Below are positions 47,205 through 56,903 of a stretch of 64,000 nt of DNA, piece by piece. Location of the stretch: contig NZ_CP011310.1 of assembly GCF_001077815.2 (NCBI RefSeq), positions 2,728,001 through 2,792,000 on the forward strand, given 5' to 3'. The notes under the pieces are model-generated. The model saw nothing but the letters and a program-made list of their open reading frames with translations, did no database searches and was not told where the DNA came from. This DNA is from Aurantiacibacter atlanticus (GTDB lineage: Bacteria > Pseudomonadota > Alphaproteobacteria > Sphingomonadales > Sphingomonadaceae). The number at the start of each line of letters is the position of its first letter. Within the stretch, counting starts at the first letter, position 1. Position numbers and translations under genes: made by a program.

Positions 47205-47723
47205 TTAGATAATGAACGGGAGTCCGGGCAGCGCATCGGACCCGGCAATGAGATAGACGCCTTTGAAGTACATCCGGAAACCGTCTGGTTTACGCCGGAG
47301 CTTGTACTCAACCCGTGCTGGCCAAGTGTAGAGATCGCGTGTGGATTGAATCCGGTACTCATGCAGCACCTGATTGCACTTCACTGAAAACTCTTCTTCC
47401 CCGATCTGTTCGATCAGGAAATTGCTCTGCACACGCACCATTGGAGAGACAGGCACCTGCGAATGCCGCGTTCCGGTGTTCAGCTGACGAATGCGCGTTG
47501 CAACACGAGAACGATTATCGAAGATGATCGAGATTTTTTCACCCGGTTCATACCGAGCACCGTCAAGTGTAGGCACCCAATAAACCATATCGTCGTCGAC
47601 CAGCGACTCCCAATCGGAATAGCGGGATTCGTCAGCGTACATGGATTCGCGTGCCAAAAACGCTTCAATTTCTTTCTGGTCGGATTCGCTCACCGCCGGG
47701 CGAGGTTGTACAGCAGTGTTCAC
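47205..47723 (-). CDS. Aromatic-ring-hydroxylating dioxygenase, beta subunit
   Basis: 172 residues with the SnoaL/NTF2-like fold of Rieske dioxygenase small subunits (EIEAFLARESMYADESRYSDWESLVDDDMVYWVP, RTRDLYTW-type block, KPDGFRMYFKGVYLI). It gives structure to the alpha3-beta3 enzyme. It overlaps the alpha gene by 4 bases. Confidence 0.92.
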   Translation of the reverse strand: MNTAVQPRPAVSESDQKEIEAFLARESMYADESRYSDWESLVDDDMVYWVPTLDGARYEPGEKISIIFDNRSRVATRIRQLNTGTRHSQVPVSPMVRVQSNFLIEQIGEEEFSVKCNQVLHEYRIQSTRDLYTWPARVEYKLRRKPDGFRMYFKGVYLIAGSDALPGLPFII

Positions 47724-49024
47724 GCGGCACGCTCTAGCCGGCTAACAGGCGCCGGCCCTTTCATTACAGTCCGATAGTGATGCCAGAACCCGCGATTGGT
47801 CACTTCATCAGTCAAGTGACCAACCGTCACGTCACCCTCTTGATGCTCGCGCTCCAGACCACGGCTGAGGTCGAGCCAACCGCCAGACTGACCTAAAGCT
47901 TCCTGAGTGCGCTCAGCAATGACAGCGTCATCCGCAAGGAGGAATGCCGCAGGGCCAAGTGCACCTTCCGACTGGCGCATCAGGCGTTTATTCAGCGCAT
48001 CATCGACGCCGTCCAAAATCATCGGGGTGTGCCAGTGAATACATTCATCAACACCCATCGGCTCAAACATACCGATATTGCCTTCGGCTAGGAATAGATT
48101 GGGGAAGATACATGCGTGGGGCGGCCCCTTCGTGACCTTGCGCAACCCTTCTTCCTCGCCATAAGCCTTCTTCATATCTTCAACATATTCCGGGAAGCGA
48201 TCAGAATCGCATCCGAACCACTCGAGCGGCCTTGTATACGCCTTGCTGAAGTCAATTTCGGTGTGACCCATCCCCCAATCGCGGGTTTCCGCAACCAGAT
48301 CTTCCTCTTCGTTCTTGAATGCGGCGGAATCGTAGTTTGAACGAATGGCCTCGGCAAAAGAAGGATGGACGAAATTGACATGGTAACCGTCAACGTCGTT
48401 TTCCGGCAGCATTTTCCAATTGGACCGGAAGCGGTGCTGCACCCAGCCAGCATCGAGTTTCAGCTTACCGGTTGGCGACATCTCGCAAGTACGATCGATC
48501 AACTGCGTCGCCTGACCCAGATGTTCACGAAGCGAAATTCCCTCGGCTGCAAAGCTAGCGAAGTAAAAGCCACGATAGCTGTCAATGCGCGGAAGCGCCT
48601 TGAGCCCTAGCTCACCTCGATCACAAGTGAGTCCTGCCGGATACGGCACGTCGACAAGCTTGCCGTCCAGATCGTAGGCCCAGCCATGATACTTGCAGAC
48701 GATCGCGCGCGCCGAACCCTTGTCGTCGGTGCACAACAGATTCCCGCGATGGGCGCAGCGGTTGGCAAAAATGTTTACTCGATCATCAGCGGCCCGGATC
48801 GCAAAGATCGGATCGCCAGCGATCCGCCTGCGAACGAAATCTCCGCGCTTCGGAATCTCGGTTTCATGGCAGACGTAAACCCATCCCTCGCGAAAAATTC
48901 TCTGCATTTCGTCTTCATAGATAGAAGGGTCGGTATAAAGTGAGCCATGGATGCGATCCTTGAGGATCAACGAATCGTAGCTGGGCTGCCCAGCCGGGGG
49001 CTGTTGACTGGAAGTCTGAGACAT
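47720..49024 (-). CDS. Aromatic-ring-hydroxylating dioxygenase, alpha subunit
   Basis: About 434 residues from MSQTSSQQ, which has GGAG 7 bases upstream; a GTG at 49051 is possible. Rieske ligands are C90, H92, C110 and H113 (CAHRGN...CKYHGW). The iron site is in DVDGYHVNFVH (H215, H220). It hydroxylates an aromatic ring. No ferredoxin or reductase gene is nearby, so electrons must come from proteins encoded elsewhere. Confidence 0.93.
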   Translation of the reverse strand: MSQTSSQQPPAGQPSYDSLILKDRIHGSLYTDPSIYEDEMQRIFREGWVYVCHETEIPKRGDFVRRRIAGDPIFAIRAADDRVNIFANRCAHRGNLLCTDDKGSARAIVCKYHGWAYDLDGKLVDVPYPAGLTCDRGELGLKALPRIDSYRGFYFASFAAEGISLREHLGQATQLIDRTCEMSPTGKLKLDAGWVQHRFRSNWKMLPENDVDGYHVNFVHPSFAEAIRSNYDSAAFKNEEEDLVAETRDWGMGHTEIDFSKAYTRPLEWFGCDSDRFPEYVEDMKKAYGEEEGLRKVTKGPPHACIFPNLFLAEGNIGMFEPMGVDECIHWHTPMILDGVDDALNKRLMRQSEGALGPAAFLLADDAVIAERTQEALGQSGGWLDLSRGLEREHQEGDVTVGHLTDEVTNRGFWHHYRTVMKGPAPVSRLERAA

Positions 49025-49068
49025 GTCGCTCTCCGAATTTGAGTTTGTCACGATTTTTCGTTTAATAT

Positions 49069-49097
49069 ATTATAATCCTGATCGACCGCTCGGTCAA
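49069..49097 (-). promoter_or_regulatory. Promoter and operator of the dioxygenase operon
   Basis: Minus strand TTGACC (49092-49097), 17-base spacer, perfect TATAAT (49069-49074). The palindrome GACCGCTCGGTC (49084-49095) covers the -35, so a repressor bound there would block transcription. Confidence 0.75.
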
Positions 49098-49741
49098 GCA
49101 GGCGCTAGCTTTAAGGTTTCTTGCTCTAGCAATTCGTCAAACTCGCTGATCGTAAGGTTCAGGGATGTGGCACAAATTTGTCGTGCGAGTTGTTGCCTCG
49201 CTTTGCGCGTGGTTACGTTCGCCCAAGATGTGGTCCAGTTAAGCGCGGGCATCAAAACATGCCGCATCATGGCCGGCTCAGTCCGCAGGTGTCCTGTGAT
49301 CTCCAGTTCGGTCAGGATTTCTTCAAGAAGCTCCCGGTATTTGTGGGCTTCCGGCCTCATTCGCGCGCGCGCCTGAGAACTCAGCCTGCCCCACTCTCTT
49401 ATCCACACCCGATGCACGTCACGGAACTCACCATGAATGCCCTCGATGTGAGCCTCGGCCAATGTGCGGAAACGGGAAAGCGGACCATTCGGAGCGCGAG
49501 ACAAGGCCTTCTGCATCGAGCTGTAGCCTTCCGCAATTCCCTTACGAATTATTGCCTCGAGAAGATCATCTTTTGTTTCGAAATGATAGAAGAGTGTGCC
49601 TGAAGCGATTTCCACCACTTCCGCGATCTCTCTTACCGAGGTGCGATCGAACCCTTGCCGGGCGAATAGCGCGGCGGCCGCCCACACGATATCGTCTGCG
49701 CGTGATTTGTCGACAACACCTTCGGACCGGTTGCGAGCCAT
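49094..49741 (-). CDS. TetR-family regulator
   Basis: 215 residues. N-terminal HTH: DDIVWAAAALFARQGFDRTSVREIAEVVEIASGTLFYHFETKDDLL. The C-terminal ligand domain is unassigned. It is upstream of the dioxygenase genes on the same strand; its last codons overlap the operator. It is the likely repressor for both the operon and the TonB receptor. Confidence 0.92.
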   Translation of the reverse strand: MARNRSEGVVDKSRADDIVWAAAALFARQGFDRTSVREIAEVVEIASGTLFYHFETKDDLLEAIIRKGIAEGYSSMQKALSRAPNGPLSRFRTLAEAHIEGIHGEFRDVHRVWIREWGRLSSQARARMRPEAHKYRELLEEILTELEITGHLRTEPAMMRHVLMPALNWTTSWANVTTRKARQQLARQICATSLNLTISEFDELLEQETLKLAPA

Positions 49742-50275
49742 GTTATTTCCTACGAGAATGAAGAGATAGTGGGTTTACGGGCAAACAATCCATGCTGGCA
49801 AGGCTATCGGAGGTTTACGGCTACGAAATGGGACAAAAGCCAAATGTGAAACGACTTTGGTTCCAGGGTACCTAGCGGCCGGGGAACCTGCTCTATTCGC
49901 ACGGCTCACGAGGCCAGCTTGCGCAGTCTTCGTCCATTCGGGTAACGATCAGGGCTAAGAATAAAAAGTAGTCACGCGCGACCATGGGCCGCGATCTTTA
50001 TCACTGTGGCAATGGCCACGACAGGGGAAACACCAATGGCGCCGTCCTCGCGTTTCCCAAAAGCAAAATCGACAGGAATGGTGTTGTTTGCCAAGTTCAG
50101 CCAGGCCGCGCTTTAGCGCGGCGGCTTCTTTAGGCTCCAGCCCCCACCACTCCAATCGACTTGGCTTCACCCTTCCCCATCCCGCCTTCGTCAGAGCGCA
50201 GAGCGGCAGGCCGTAGGCAGCGGCTTTGCCTTGGAAATTGAAGGAGTAAAAATCATGACTATTCAAACCGCAAAA
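49742..50275. other. Intergenic with a small hairpin, no gene supported
   Basis: 534 bases. A 103-codon minus-strand ORF (49955-50266) rich in Trp and Cys has no recognisable family. A 6-bp GC hairpin lies at 50105-50122. No clear RNA gene. Confidence 0.4.
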
Positions 50276-50720
50276 TTATCGAAGCCGATCCTTTCTCCGC
50301 TTAATGTGCGGGGATGCAAGCGGAGGTATTACGGTCGGCCAGGGCAGCACGGAACCAGTCAGCGTCATAACCATTATCACCGAGCAGCGCCTGCCTTTTG
50401 GCAGTGGATCGATCATGAGCACTCCGCCCTTGTAATCGCTCATCTGGCCTTCGCTCAGTAGCAGGATCAAGGGACGGCCTTGGCCATCGCAAACCGCGTG
50501 CGCTTTGAGTTAAACCCGCCCTTGGTGCATCCGATGCATCGGGGAACAGCCACTTTTTTTAAGAGGCTGGCCGCCGTGCGATGCGCCTTCAGATGAGTGG
50601 TATCAATCATCAAATGATCCGGCTTGCCTGCAAAGATCTTGTTGAACACGCATTCGGCTCCAGCGCACGAACCGGTTGTAGATCGTTTTAATGTGCTAGG
50701 ATACGAACACCCTGTCAAAT
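50276..50720 (-). pseudogene. IS5-family transposase remnant
   Basis: Fragments of one DDE transposase in different frames: DHLMIDTTHLKAHRTAASLLKK, then LLLSEGQMSDYKGG, then ALLGDNGYDADWFRAALADR. Several frameshifts and missing ends show it is inactive. It separates the TetR gene from the SDR gene. Confidence 0.8.
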
Positions 50721-50926
50721 TGCCGTCGATTGACGTTAAGCTGCTATGACATGAACGATTTCACAGCGATCCCGCTCACAAATGGCTGCGCGAGCGGATC
50801 GTCTCGGTAATCCAGGGCATCCGCTGGAACGAGGGCGTGGAGGATTTCATGGGGCCGGATCATGCTGCGCGTATGCAGCAACGCCAGACAAGAAATGCGA
50901 CGAGTAAAAAGGAGCGCAGAACCTAA

Positions 50927-51694
50927 ATGACAGATGCAATTGAGAAAACCGGACGCGTTGCAATCATAACAGGATCAACACGTGGGATTGGAAATTCGGT
51001 TGCGGCCGAATTGGCGAGCGCCGGCTTTAACGTGGTGATTTCCTCCAGACGAAGCGAGACCTGCGAAGAGGTAGCGGAACAGATCAATCAAGCGCAGGGC
51101 CAAAACCTCGCGATCGCATGCAGCGCAGACATTGCGGACAAATCAGCGCTGGAAGATCTCGTTAGTGAAACGGTTTCGGTATTTGGCAGACTTGATTGCA
51201 TGGTCTGCAACGCGGCCTCGTCCTCTTACTTTGGCCCCTTGCGAAAGACGCCAGACGAAGACTTCGAACATATGCTTCAGAACAATATCGTGTCAGCGCA
51301 TTGGCTGACGCAGGCTTCGATACCGCATATGGAAAAGATTGGTGGCGGGTCAGTAATCTATATCGCGTCAATCAGCGGTTTTCGCGCTTATGATTCTATC
51401 GGTGCCTATTCCGTTTCCAAGTCGGGCCTGCTGCAACTGGCGCGCAATTATGCCCGCGAACTTGGCCCCAGCAATATCAGGGTTAATGCTATTTCTCCCG
51501 GTGTAGTTGAAACTGACTTTTCCCGATCAACGCTCGCAAATCCCGAAGTCAGGGCCGAATACGAATCTGCAACCTGCCTCGGACGTCTTGCACTGCCGGA
51601 CGACATAGCGCCCACGGCAGCATTCCTCGCGGGACCTGGCGCCGCATTCATTACCGGCCAGAATATCGTGATTGATGGTGGCGCGTCCGTTTAG
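50927..51694 (+). CDS. Short-chain dehydrogenase/reductase
   Basis: 255 residues of the classical SDR family: NAD(P) motif TGSTRGIG, NAAS, catalytic Ser in YIASISG, YSVSK, and PGVVETDF. A C-terminal ITGQNIVIDGG closes the fold. It may act in the neighbouring aromatic pathway (for example diol oxidation), but it is on the other strand behind an IS remnant, so the link is only by position. Confidence 0.9.
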   Translation: MTDAIEKTGRVAIITGSTRGIGNSVAAELASAGFNVVISSRRSETCEEVAEQINQAQGQNLAIACSADIADKSALEDLVSETVSVFGRLDCMVCNAASSSYFGPLRKTPDEDFEHMLQNNIVSAHWLTQASIPHMEKIGGGSVIYIASISGFRAYDSIGAYSVSKSGLLQLARNYARELGPSNIRVNAISPGVVETDFSRSTLANPEVRAEYESATCLGRLALPDDIAPTAAFLAGPGAAFITGQNIVIDGGASV

Positions 51695-52011
51695 GGCGGC
51701 TCCTATAAGAACAAATTTGCGAGGCAATCCCCTGCCGGTATTGATGTAATTTCCGATATCGGCAGGCGGAGGCCTCCAGCCGGAGCGGCCCGAACTGGTA
51801 AGCCGTAAATGTCCCTGACATTTCGCTCTGCGGTGGTGATGCCATGCCTTCGTTCTTCCGCCCGAAGGAATGCGCGATATGGGCCTTCGCTTAGGGATCG
51901 GCGCTGGCGATAGAGTATTAGCCTGTTGGCACTGCAACAAGCGGATTGACCCAACCTGCGGATTGACGCACTACTCTTCACTGTCTGGTGGATGTGCAAG
52001 CATCCGGCATT
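51695..52011. other. Intergenic leader of the gcv operon
   Basis: 317 bases holding the probable gcv promoter (TTGACC near 51946 or TTGACG near 51963). No gene recognised. Confidence 0.4.
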
Positions 52012-52203
52012 CGCGCGGGAGAGCCCTCCGCCGCTGGCGGGGGCACCGAAGGAGCAACCGCCCCGGAAACTCTCAGGTAGAACGGACCGCGCGACTGGCA
52101 CAGACACTCTGGAAAGCGCATCCGCCCTGGCGGGTGCCACCCAAGGGGAAAATGCTGCTTTCTCAGGCGGTGTGACGCTCTCAGGTTTCCCGACAGAGGG
52201 GGC
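52012..52203 (+). promoter_or_regulatory. Tandem glycine riboswitch
   Basis: Aptamer 1 (about 52012-52080): GGGAGAGCC, CACCGAAGGAGCAA, GGAAACTCTCAGGTA. Aptamer 2 (about 52081-52203): ACTCTGGAAAG, GCCACCCAAGGGGAAAA, CGCTCTCAGGTTTC, CCGACAGAGGG. Two conserved glycine-aptamer cores in series ahead of gcvT; glycine binding should raise expression of the cleavage system. Confidence 0.9.
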
Positions 52204-52256
52204 ATGGCGAAAGGGTCCGATGTACCGGACGCTGCCGGGCCGTGTCAGGATTGTCG

Positions 52257-53423
52257 ATGAGTGAAACCGAAGTTCCCCCCTCCGATGAAGCGCAGGACAC
52301 TGCTTCCGAATCGCTGCCGCTTGACGCATGGCATCGCGCCCATGGCGGGCGCATGGTGCCGTTTGCCGGCTATGAAATGCCGATCCAATATGCCGGCGAG
52401 CATGGCGGCATCATTGCCGAACATAATTGGACGCGGCAATCCGCCAGCCTGTTCGATGTCAGCCACATGGGTCAGCTTGTCGTATCGGGCGAAGGTGCCA
52501 CCGCCGCCCTGGAGGCATTGTTGCCGGGCGATTTTTCATCGCTGGAACCGGGCAATATGCGCTATTCGCTGCTGCTGGATGAAAGTGGCGGCATAATGGA
52601 TGATCTCATCGTCACAAATATCAGCCGTGACGGAAAAGAAGAATTCTACATTGTCGTGAACGGCGCATGCAAATGGGATGATATCGCCCATATGCGTGAA
52701 CATCTGCCCGATGACATCGTGCTCAACTACATGGACGAACAGTCCCTTCTGGCCTTGCAGGGGCCGCAGGCTGCCGCCGTTCTTGGCTCTCTCTTCCCCG
52801 GTGTGGCTGATGGATTGAGCTTCATGCAGAGCACTGGTTTTGAATGGGATGGTGTCATGGTGGGCGTGGGCCGATCGGGCTATACCGGTGAAGACGGCTT
52901 CGAGATCAACTGTCCCTCTTCCCATGTCGTCAAACTGGCCGATATGCTGGTGGCTGATGACCGGGTCCACCCGGCCGGACTGGGCGCTCGTGACAGCCTG
53001 CGCCTGGAAGCGGGTCTGCCGCTTTACGGGCATGACCTGACGACCCAGGCCGATCCGGTCAGCGCCGGACTTTTGTTCGCGCTCACCAGGTCACGCCGTG
53101 AAAGCGGGGGGTGGATGGGCCACGGTCCGGTCAGCAAGGTGCTTGCCGATGGCCCTGCGCAAAAGCGCGTCGGTCTGGCGCTGCAAGGGCGCATGCCCGC
53201 CCGCGAAGGTGCCGGAATCTTCTCTGGCGATAAACAGGTCGGCACGCTTACCAGCGGCGGCTTTTCGCCTACTCTCGGCTATCCAATAGCTATGGGATAT
53301 GTCGATACGCCATTGGCCGCAAAAGATACTGCACTCGAAATTGAAGTGCGCGGCAAGCGCCTTCCTGCAATTGTAACACCACTTCCCTTCGTCCCCACCC
53401 GCTATCACCGCAAAGGAGCCTGA
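52257..53423 (+). CDS. gcvT: GcvT, aminomethyltransferase (T-protein)
   Basis: About 388 residues from MSETEVPP (AGGA upstream); a GTG at 52242 is possible. Motifs: YEMPIQYA, SLFDVSHMGQ, LALQGPQA, SGYTGEDGFEI. It transfers the methylene group to tetrahydrofolate and releases ammonia. Confidence 0.96.
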   Translation: MSETEVPPSDEAQDTASESLPLDAWHRAHGGRMVPFAGYEMPIQYAGEHGGIIAEHNWTRQSASLFDVSHMGQLVVSGEGATAALEALLPGDFSSLEPGNMRYSLLLDESGGIMDDLIVTNISRDGKEEFYIVVNGACKWDDIAHMREHLPDDIVLNYMDEQSLLALQGPQAAAVLGSLFPGVADGLSFMQSTGFEWDGVMVGVGRSGYTGEDGFEINCPSSHVVKLADMLVADDRVHPAGLGARDSLRLEAGLPLYGHDLTTQADPVSAGLLFALTRSRRESGGWMGHGPVSKVLADGPAQKRVGLALQGRMPAREGAGIFSGDKQVGTLTSGGFSPTLGYPIAMGYVDTPLAAKDTALEIEVRGKRLPAIVTPLPFVPTRYHRKGA

Positions 53424-53426
53424 CAC

Positions 53427-53798
53427 GTGGCACGATATTTCACCGAAGAACATGAATGGATCGAAGTCGATGGCGACACAGCAACGGTCGGCATTACTGA
53501 TTACGCGCAGGAACAGCTGGGCGATGTCGTGTTCGTCGAGGTGCCGCAAGAAGGTGGCGAACTGACCAAGGGCGGCGAAGCGGCCGTAGTCGAAAGCGTA
53601 AAGGCCGCCAGCGATGTCTATGCCCCCATTTCAGGCAAGGTGATTGAAAGCAATGGCGCGCTGGAAGGTGATCCTGAACTGGTCAACACCTCACCCGAAG
53701 AAGAAGGCTGGTTCTTCAAGCTGACAATTTCCGATGCTGCAGAACTGGAAGGGTTGATGGACGCCAAGGCCTATAAGGCATTCTGCGATTCGCTCTGA
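53427..53798 (+). CDS. gcvH: GcvH, glycine cleavage H-protein
   Basis: 123 residues. Lipoyl lysine K59 in [28 protein letters not shown] is diagnostic. It shuttles the aminomethyl arm between P-, T- and L-proteins. It lies 3 bases after gcvT. Confidence 0.97.
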   Translation: MARYFTEEHEWIEVDGDTATVGITDYAQEQLGDVVFVEVPQEGGELTKGGEAAVVESVKAASDVYAPISGKVIESNGALEGDPELVNTSPEEEGWFFKLTISDAAELEGLMDAKAYKAFCDSL

Positions 53799-53841
53799 TC
53801 TCCTGCGACATTCCTGAATTTTCCCAGACTGAAAGCCCGAC

Positions 53842-55203
53842 ATGCGCTATCTTCCCCTGACCGAAACTGACCGTGCAGCGATGCTCGATGCGATTGGCGC
53901 GCCAAGCGTGGATGCATTGTTCTGCGACGTTCCAGCCGATCAATATCTCGATGCGCCTGTCGAAGGCCTGCCGCTGCATGCTAGCGAAATGGCGGTTGAA
54001 AAACACATGCGGCAATTGTCGAAGAAGAACCTCGCCGCAGCCGATGCGCCGTTTTTCCTGGGTGCAGGCGCTTATCGCCACCACGTGCCCGCCAGTGTCG
54101 ATCACCTGATCCAGCGCGGCGAATTCCTCACCGCTTATACGCCCTATCAGCCCGAAATCGCGCAAGGCACCTTGCAGATGCTGTTTGAATTCCAGACGCA
54201 GGTGGCGCGGCTTTATGGCTGCGCGGTGGCGAATGCCTCTATGTATGATGGCTCCACCGCCTGCTGGGAAGCGGTGGCGATGGCAGGGCGCGTGACGCGC
54301 AAGAAGCGCGTGGTTCTGTCGGGCGCACTGCATCCGCATTACGCCGAGGTCGTGCGCACAATGGCGAAATTCACCGTGGACGAGATTGCCGGTGCCGCAC
54401 TCAGCCTCACCGCGTTGCCCGATGATGACGGGCTGATTGCGCGTATTGATGACAAGACAAGTTGCGTTGTTGTGCAATATCCGGACATTCTGGGCCGCAT
54501 TCCCGATCTGCCGCGCCTTGCAGAGGCAACGCATGCCGCCCGCGCCTTGCTTATAGTGGTCAATACAGAGCCGGTGGCATTAGGGGCGCTGGAATCGCCG
54601 GGCGATCTTGGGGCTGATATCGTGGTCGGCGAAGGGCAGTCGATCGGCGTGGGCCTGCAATTTGGCGGGCCTTATCTTGGCCTTTTTGCGATTGCTGATC
54701 CCAAGCTTGCGCGTCAGATGCCAGGTCGTCTGTGCGGAGAAACGGTAGATGCGGATGGCAAGCGCGGCTTCGTGCTGACCCTTTCGACCCGCGAACAGCA
54801 TATCCGACGCGAAAAAGCGACGAGCAATATTTGCACCAATAGCGGATTGTGCGCCTTGGCGTTTTCAATCCATATGACCTTGCTCGGTGAAAAAGGGCTG
54901 ACGGCGCTGGCAGCAGAAAACCACAGGCTCGCCTGCATCGCGGCGGATCGGCTGGCGCAATTGCCTGGCGTGAACCTTCTCAACGAGAATTTCTTTAATG
55001 AATTTACACTGATGCTGGGTGTGGATGCCCGCCCTGTGGTGCGCAAGCTGGCCAGCATGGGTGTGCTGGGCGGCGTCGGCATGGGCAAGCTCTTTCCCGA
55101 TAGTGATGAGGTGAAGCACGGTCTGCTCGTCACTGTGACCGAAACCGTTAGCGAGGACGATATCGCCCGTCTTGCCTCCGCGCTTGAGGAGGTGCTGCCA
55201 TGA
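53842..55203 (+). CDS. gcvPA: GcvPA, glycine dehydrogenase subunit 1
   Basis: 453 residues of the N-terminal half of the split P-protein (MRYLPLTETDRAAML, FLGAGAYRHHVPASVDHL, TAYTPYQPEIAQGTLQ, GGVGMGK). It overlaps gcvPB by 4 bases (ATGA). Confidence 0.96.
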   Translation: MRYLPLTETDRAAMLDAIGAPSVDALFCDVPADQYLDAPVEGLPLHASEMAVEKHMRQLSKKNLAAADAPFFLGAGAYRHHVPASVDHLIQRGEFLTAYTPYQPEIAQGTLQMLFEFQTQVARLYGCAVANASMYDGSTACWEAVAMAGRVTRKKRVVLSGALHPHYAEVVRTMAKFTVDEIAGAALSLTALPDDDGLIARIDDKTSCVVVQYPDILGRIPDLPRLAEATHAARALLIVVNTEPVALGALESPGDLGADIVVGEGQSIGVGLQFGGPYLGLFAIADPKLARQMPGRLCGETVDADGKRGFVLTLSTREQHIRREKATSNICTNSGLCALAFSIHMTLLGEKGLTALAAENHRLACIAADRLAQLPGVNLLNENFFNEFTLMLGVDARPVVRKLASMGVLGGVGMGKLFPDSDEVKHGLLVTVTETVSEDDIARLASALEEVLP

Positions 55204-56765
55204 AGCAGATCAACCAGAGCGGGTGGAAGCCCGGCACGCCTGCAGCCCGCGACGATGCGCAGGATTTTCCCACCGCCACCGGCAACAAGGCACTGATGCT
55301 GGAAGAGCCGCTGATATTCGAAATTGGCGGTGCGGATACCTGCGGCGTGGACTTGCCCAAGCTCGATGTGGCTGCGCCAAACCGGCTTGGTGCATTGGCG
55401 CGCAAGGGCAAGCTTGGCCTACCCGGCCTGTCGGAACCCGAAACGGTGCGCCATTACACTCGGCTGTCGCGGCAGAATTACGCCATCGACGTGGGCCTTT
55501 TCCCATTGGGATCATGCACGATGAAGCATAATCCGCGACTTAATGAAAAGGTCGCGCGGATGCCCGGCTTTGCCGATGTCCACCCGCTCCAGCCGGTTGA
55601 TACGGTGCAGGGCGCGCTCGGTGTGATTGACGAGCTGTCGCATTGGCTCATCACGCTCACCAATATGACAGCCGTCGCCATGAGCCCCAAGGCAGGCGCG
55701 CATGGCGAATTATGCGGTATATTGTGCATCCGCGCCGCGCTGGAAGCGCGCGGTGATGCACGCGAAGTGGTGCTGGTGCCTGAGAGCGCCCACGGCACCA
55801 ATCCCGCCACCGCCGCCTTTGCCGGATATAAGGTGGAAAACATCCCCGCGACCGCAGAAGGCCGGGTCGATCTTGATGCACTGACAACGCGGCTCGGCCC
55901 CGACGTAGCTGCGGTGATGATCACCAATCCCAACACTTGCGGCCTGTTCGAACGTGACATGAAAGCGATTTCGGACGCAGTCCACGAAGCGGGCGGATTG
56001 GTCTATTGCGACGGCGCGAATTTCAACGCGATCATGGGCCGCGTGCGTCCCGGCGATCTTGGCGTGGATGCGATGCACATCAATTTGCACAAGACCTTTT
56101 CCACCCCCCATGGCGGCGGTGGACCTGGCTCAGGCCCTGTTGTGCTCTCCGCCGCGCTGGCACCTTTTGCACCCTTACCTTTTGTCTCACGGCTGGATGA
56201 TGGCTTGCTCCATCTGGTCGAGGAAGAGACCATGGCAGACGAACATTCCAGCAGCTTTGGCCGCATGACGGCCTTCCATGGGCAAATGGGCATGTTCACC
56301 CGCGCGCTCACCTATATTCTCAGCCACGGTGCGGACGGCTTGCGGCAGGCATCGGGCGATGCCGTGCTCAACGCCAATTATGTATTGCGTCAGTTGCAGG
56401 ATGTGCTCCACGCGCCATTCGGCGCCAGCGGCCCTTGCATGCATGAGGCGATGTTTGGCGATGCGGGCTTTGCCGAGGGTTTTTCAACGCTTGATCTGGC
56501 CAAGGGGCTGATCGACGAAGGCTATCACCCGATGACAGTATATTTCCCGCTTGTCGTTCACGGTGCCATGCTGATTGAACCGACCGAAACCGAAAGCAAG
56601 GCGGGGATTGACCAATTCATCCTTGCGATGCGGTCCCTCGCAGAGCGGGCGAAGGAAGGTGACGAACGGCTCAAGACCGCCCCCCATCACGCGCCCCGCG
56701 CCCGGCTGGATGAAGCACGGGCAGCGCGCAAACCACGGCTGACGTGGGCCAATAAGGAAGGCTGA
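55200..56765 (+). CDS. gcvPB: GcvPB, glycine dehydrogenase subunit 2
   Basis: 521 residues of the PLP half of the P-protein. PLP lysine K298 in NLHKTFSTPHGGGGPG. Decarboxylates glycine together with GcvPA and loads GcvH. No lpd gene follows in the operon, so the L-protein is shared. Confidence 0.96.
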   Translation: MKQINQSGWKPGTPAARDDAQDFPTATGNKALMLEEPLIFEIGGADTCGVDLPKLDVAAPNRLGALARKGKLGLPGLSEPETVRHYTRLSRQNYAIDVGLFPLGSCTMKHNPRLNEKVARMPGFADVHPLQPVDTVQGALGVIDELSHWLITLTNMTAVAMSPKAGAHGELCGILCIRAALEARGDAREVVLVPESAHGTNPATAAFAGYKVENIPATAEGRVDLDALTTRLGPDVAAVMITNPNTCGLFERDMKAISDAVHEAGGLVYCDGANFNAIMGRVRPGDLGVDAMHINLHKTFSTPHGGGGPGSGPVVLSAALAPFAPLPFVSRLDDGLLHLVEEETMADEHSSSFGRMTAFHGQMGMFTRALTYILSHGADGLRQASGDAVLNANYVLRQLQDVLHAPFGASGPCMHEAMFGDAGFAEGFSTLDLAKGLIDEGYHPMTVYFPLVVHGAMLIEPTETESKAGIDQFILAMRSLAERAKEGDERLKTAPHHAPRARLDEARAARKPRLTWANKEG

Positions 56766-56903
56766 TAAGGTGCGCCCGTTCTGTATTCGCGGTTAACTCA
56801 GGGCGAAATCGCTCGCAGAAGGCGGAGTTGGCCCGGCAAGTGTCATACCTCGGTCAAATTAGCACGGCAGCACCGGTCCTGAACAACAGGGTTTGCCGGT
56901 ATC

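Noticed and set aside
49955..50266. A 103-codon Cys/Trp-rich ORF
   Set aside because: No family, no ribosome site, next to an IS remnant; probably chance.
50750..50927. A LysR-like tail (DPAHKWLRERIVSVI) before the SDR gene
   Set aside because: Only a short stretch resembles the family and the following residues do not.
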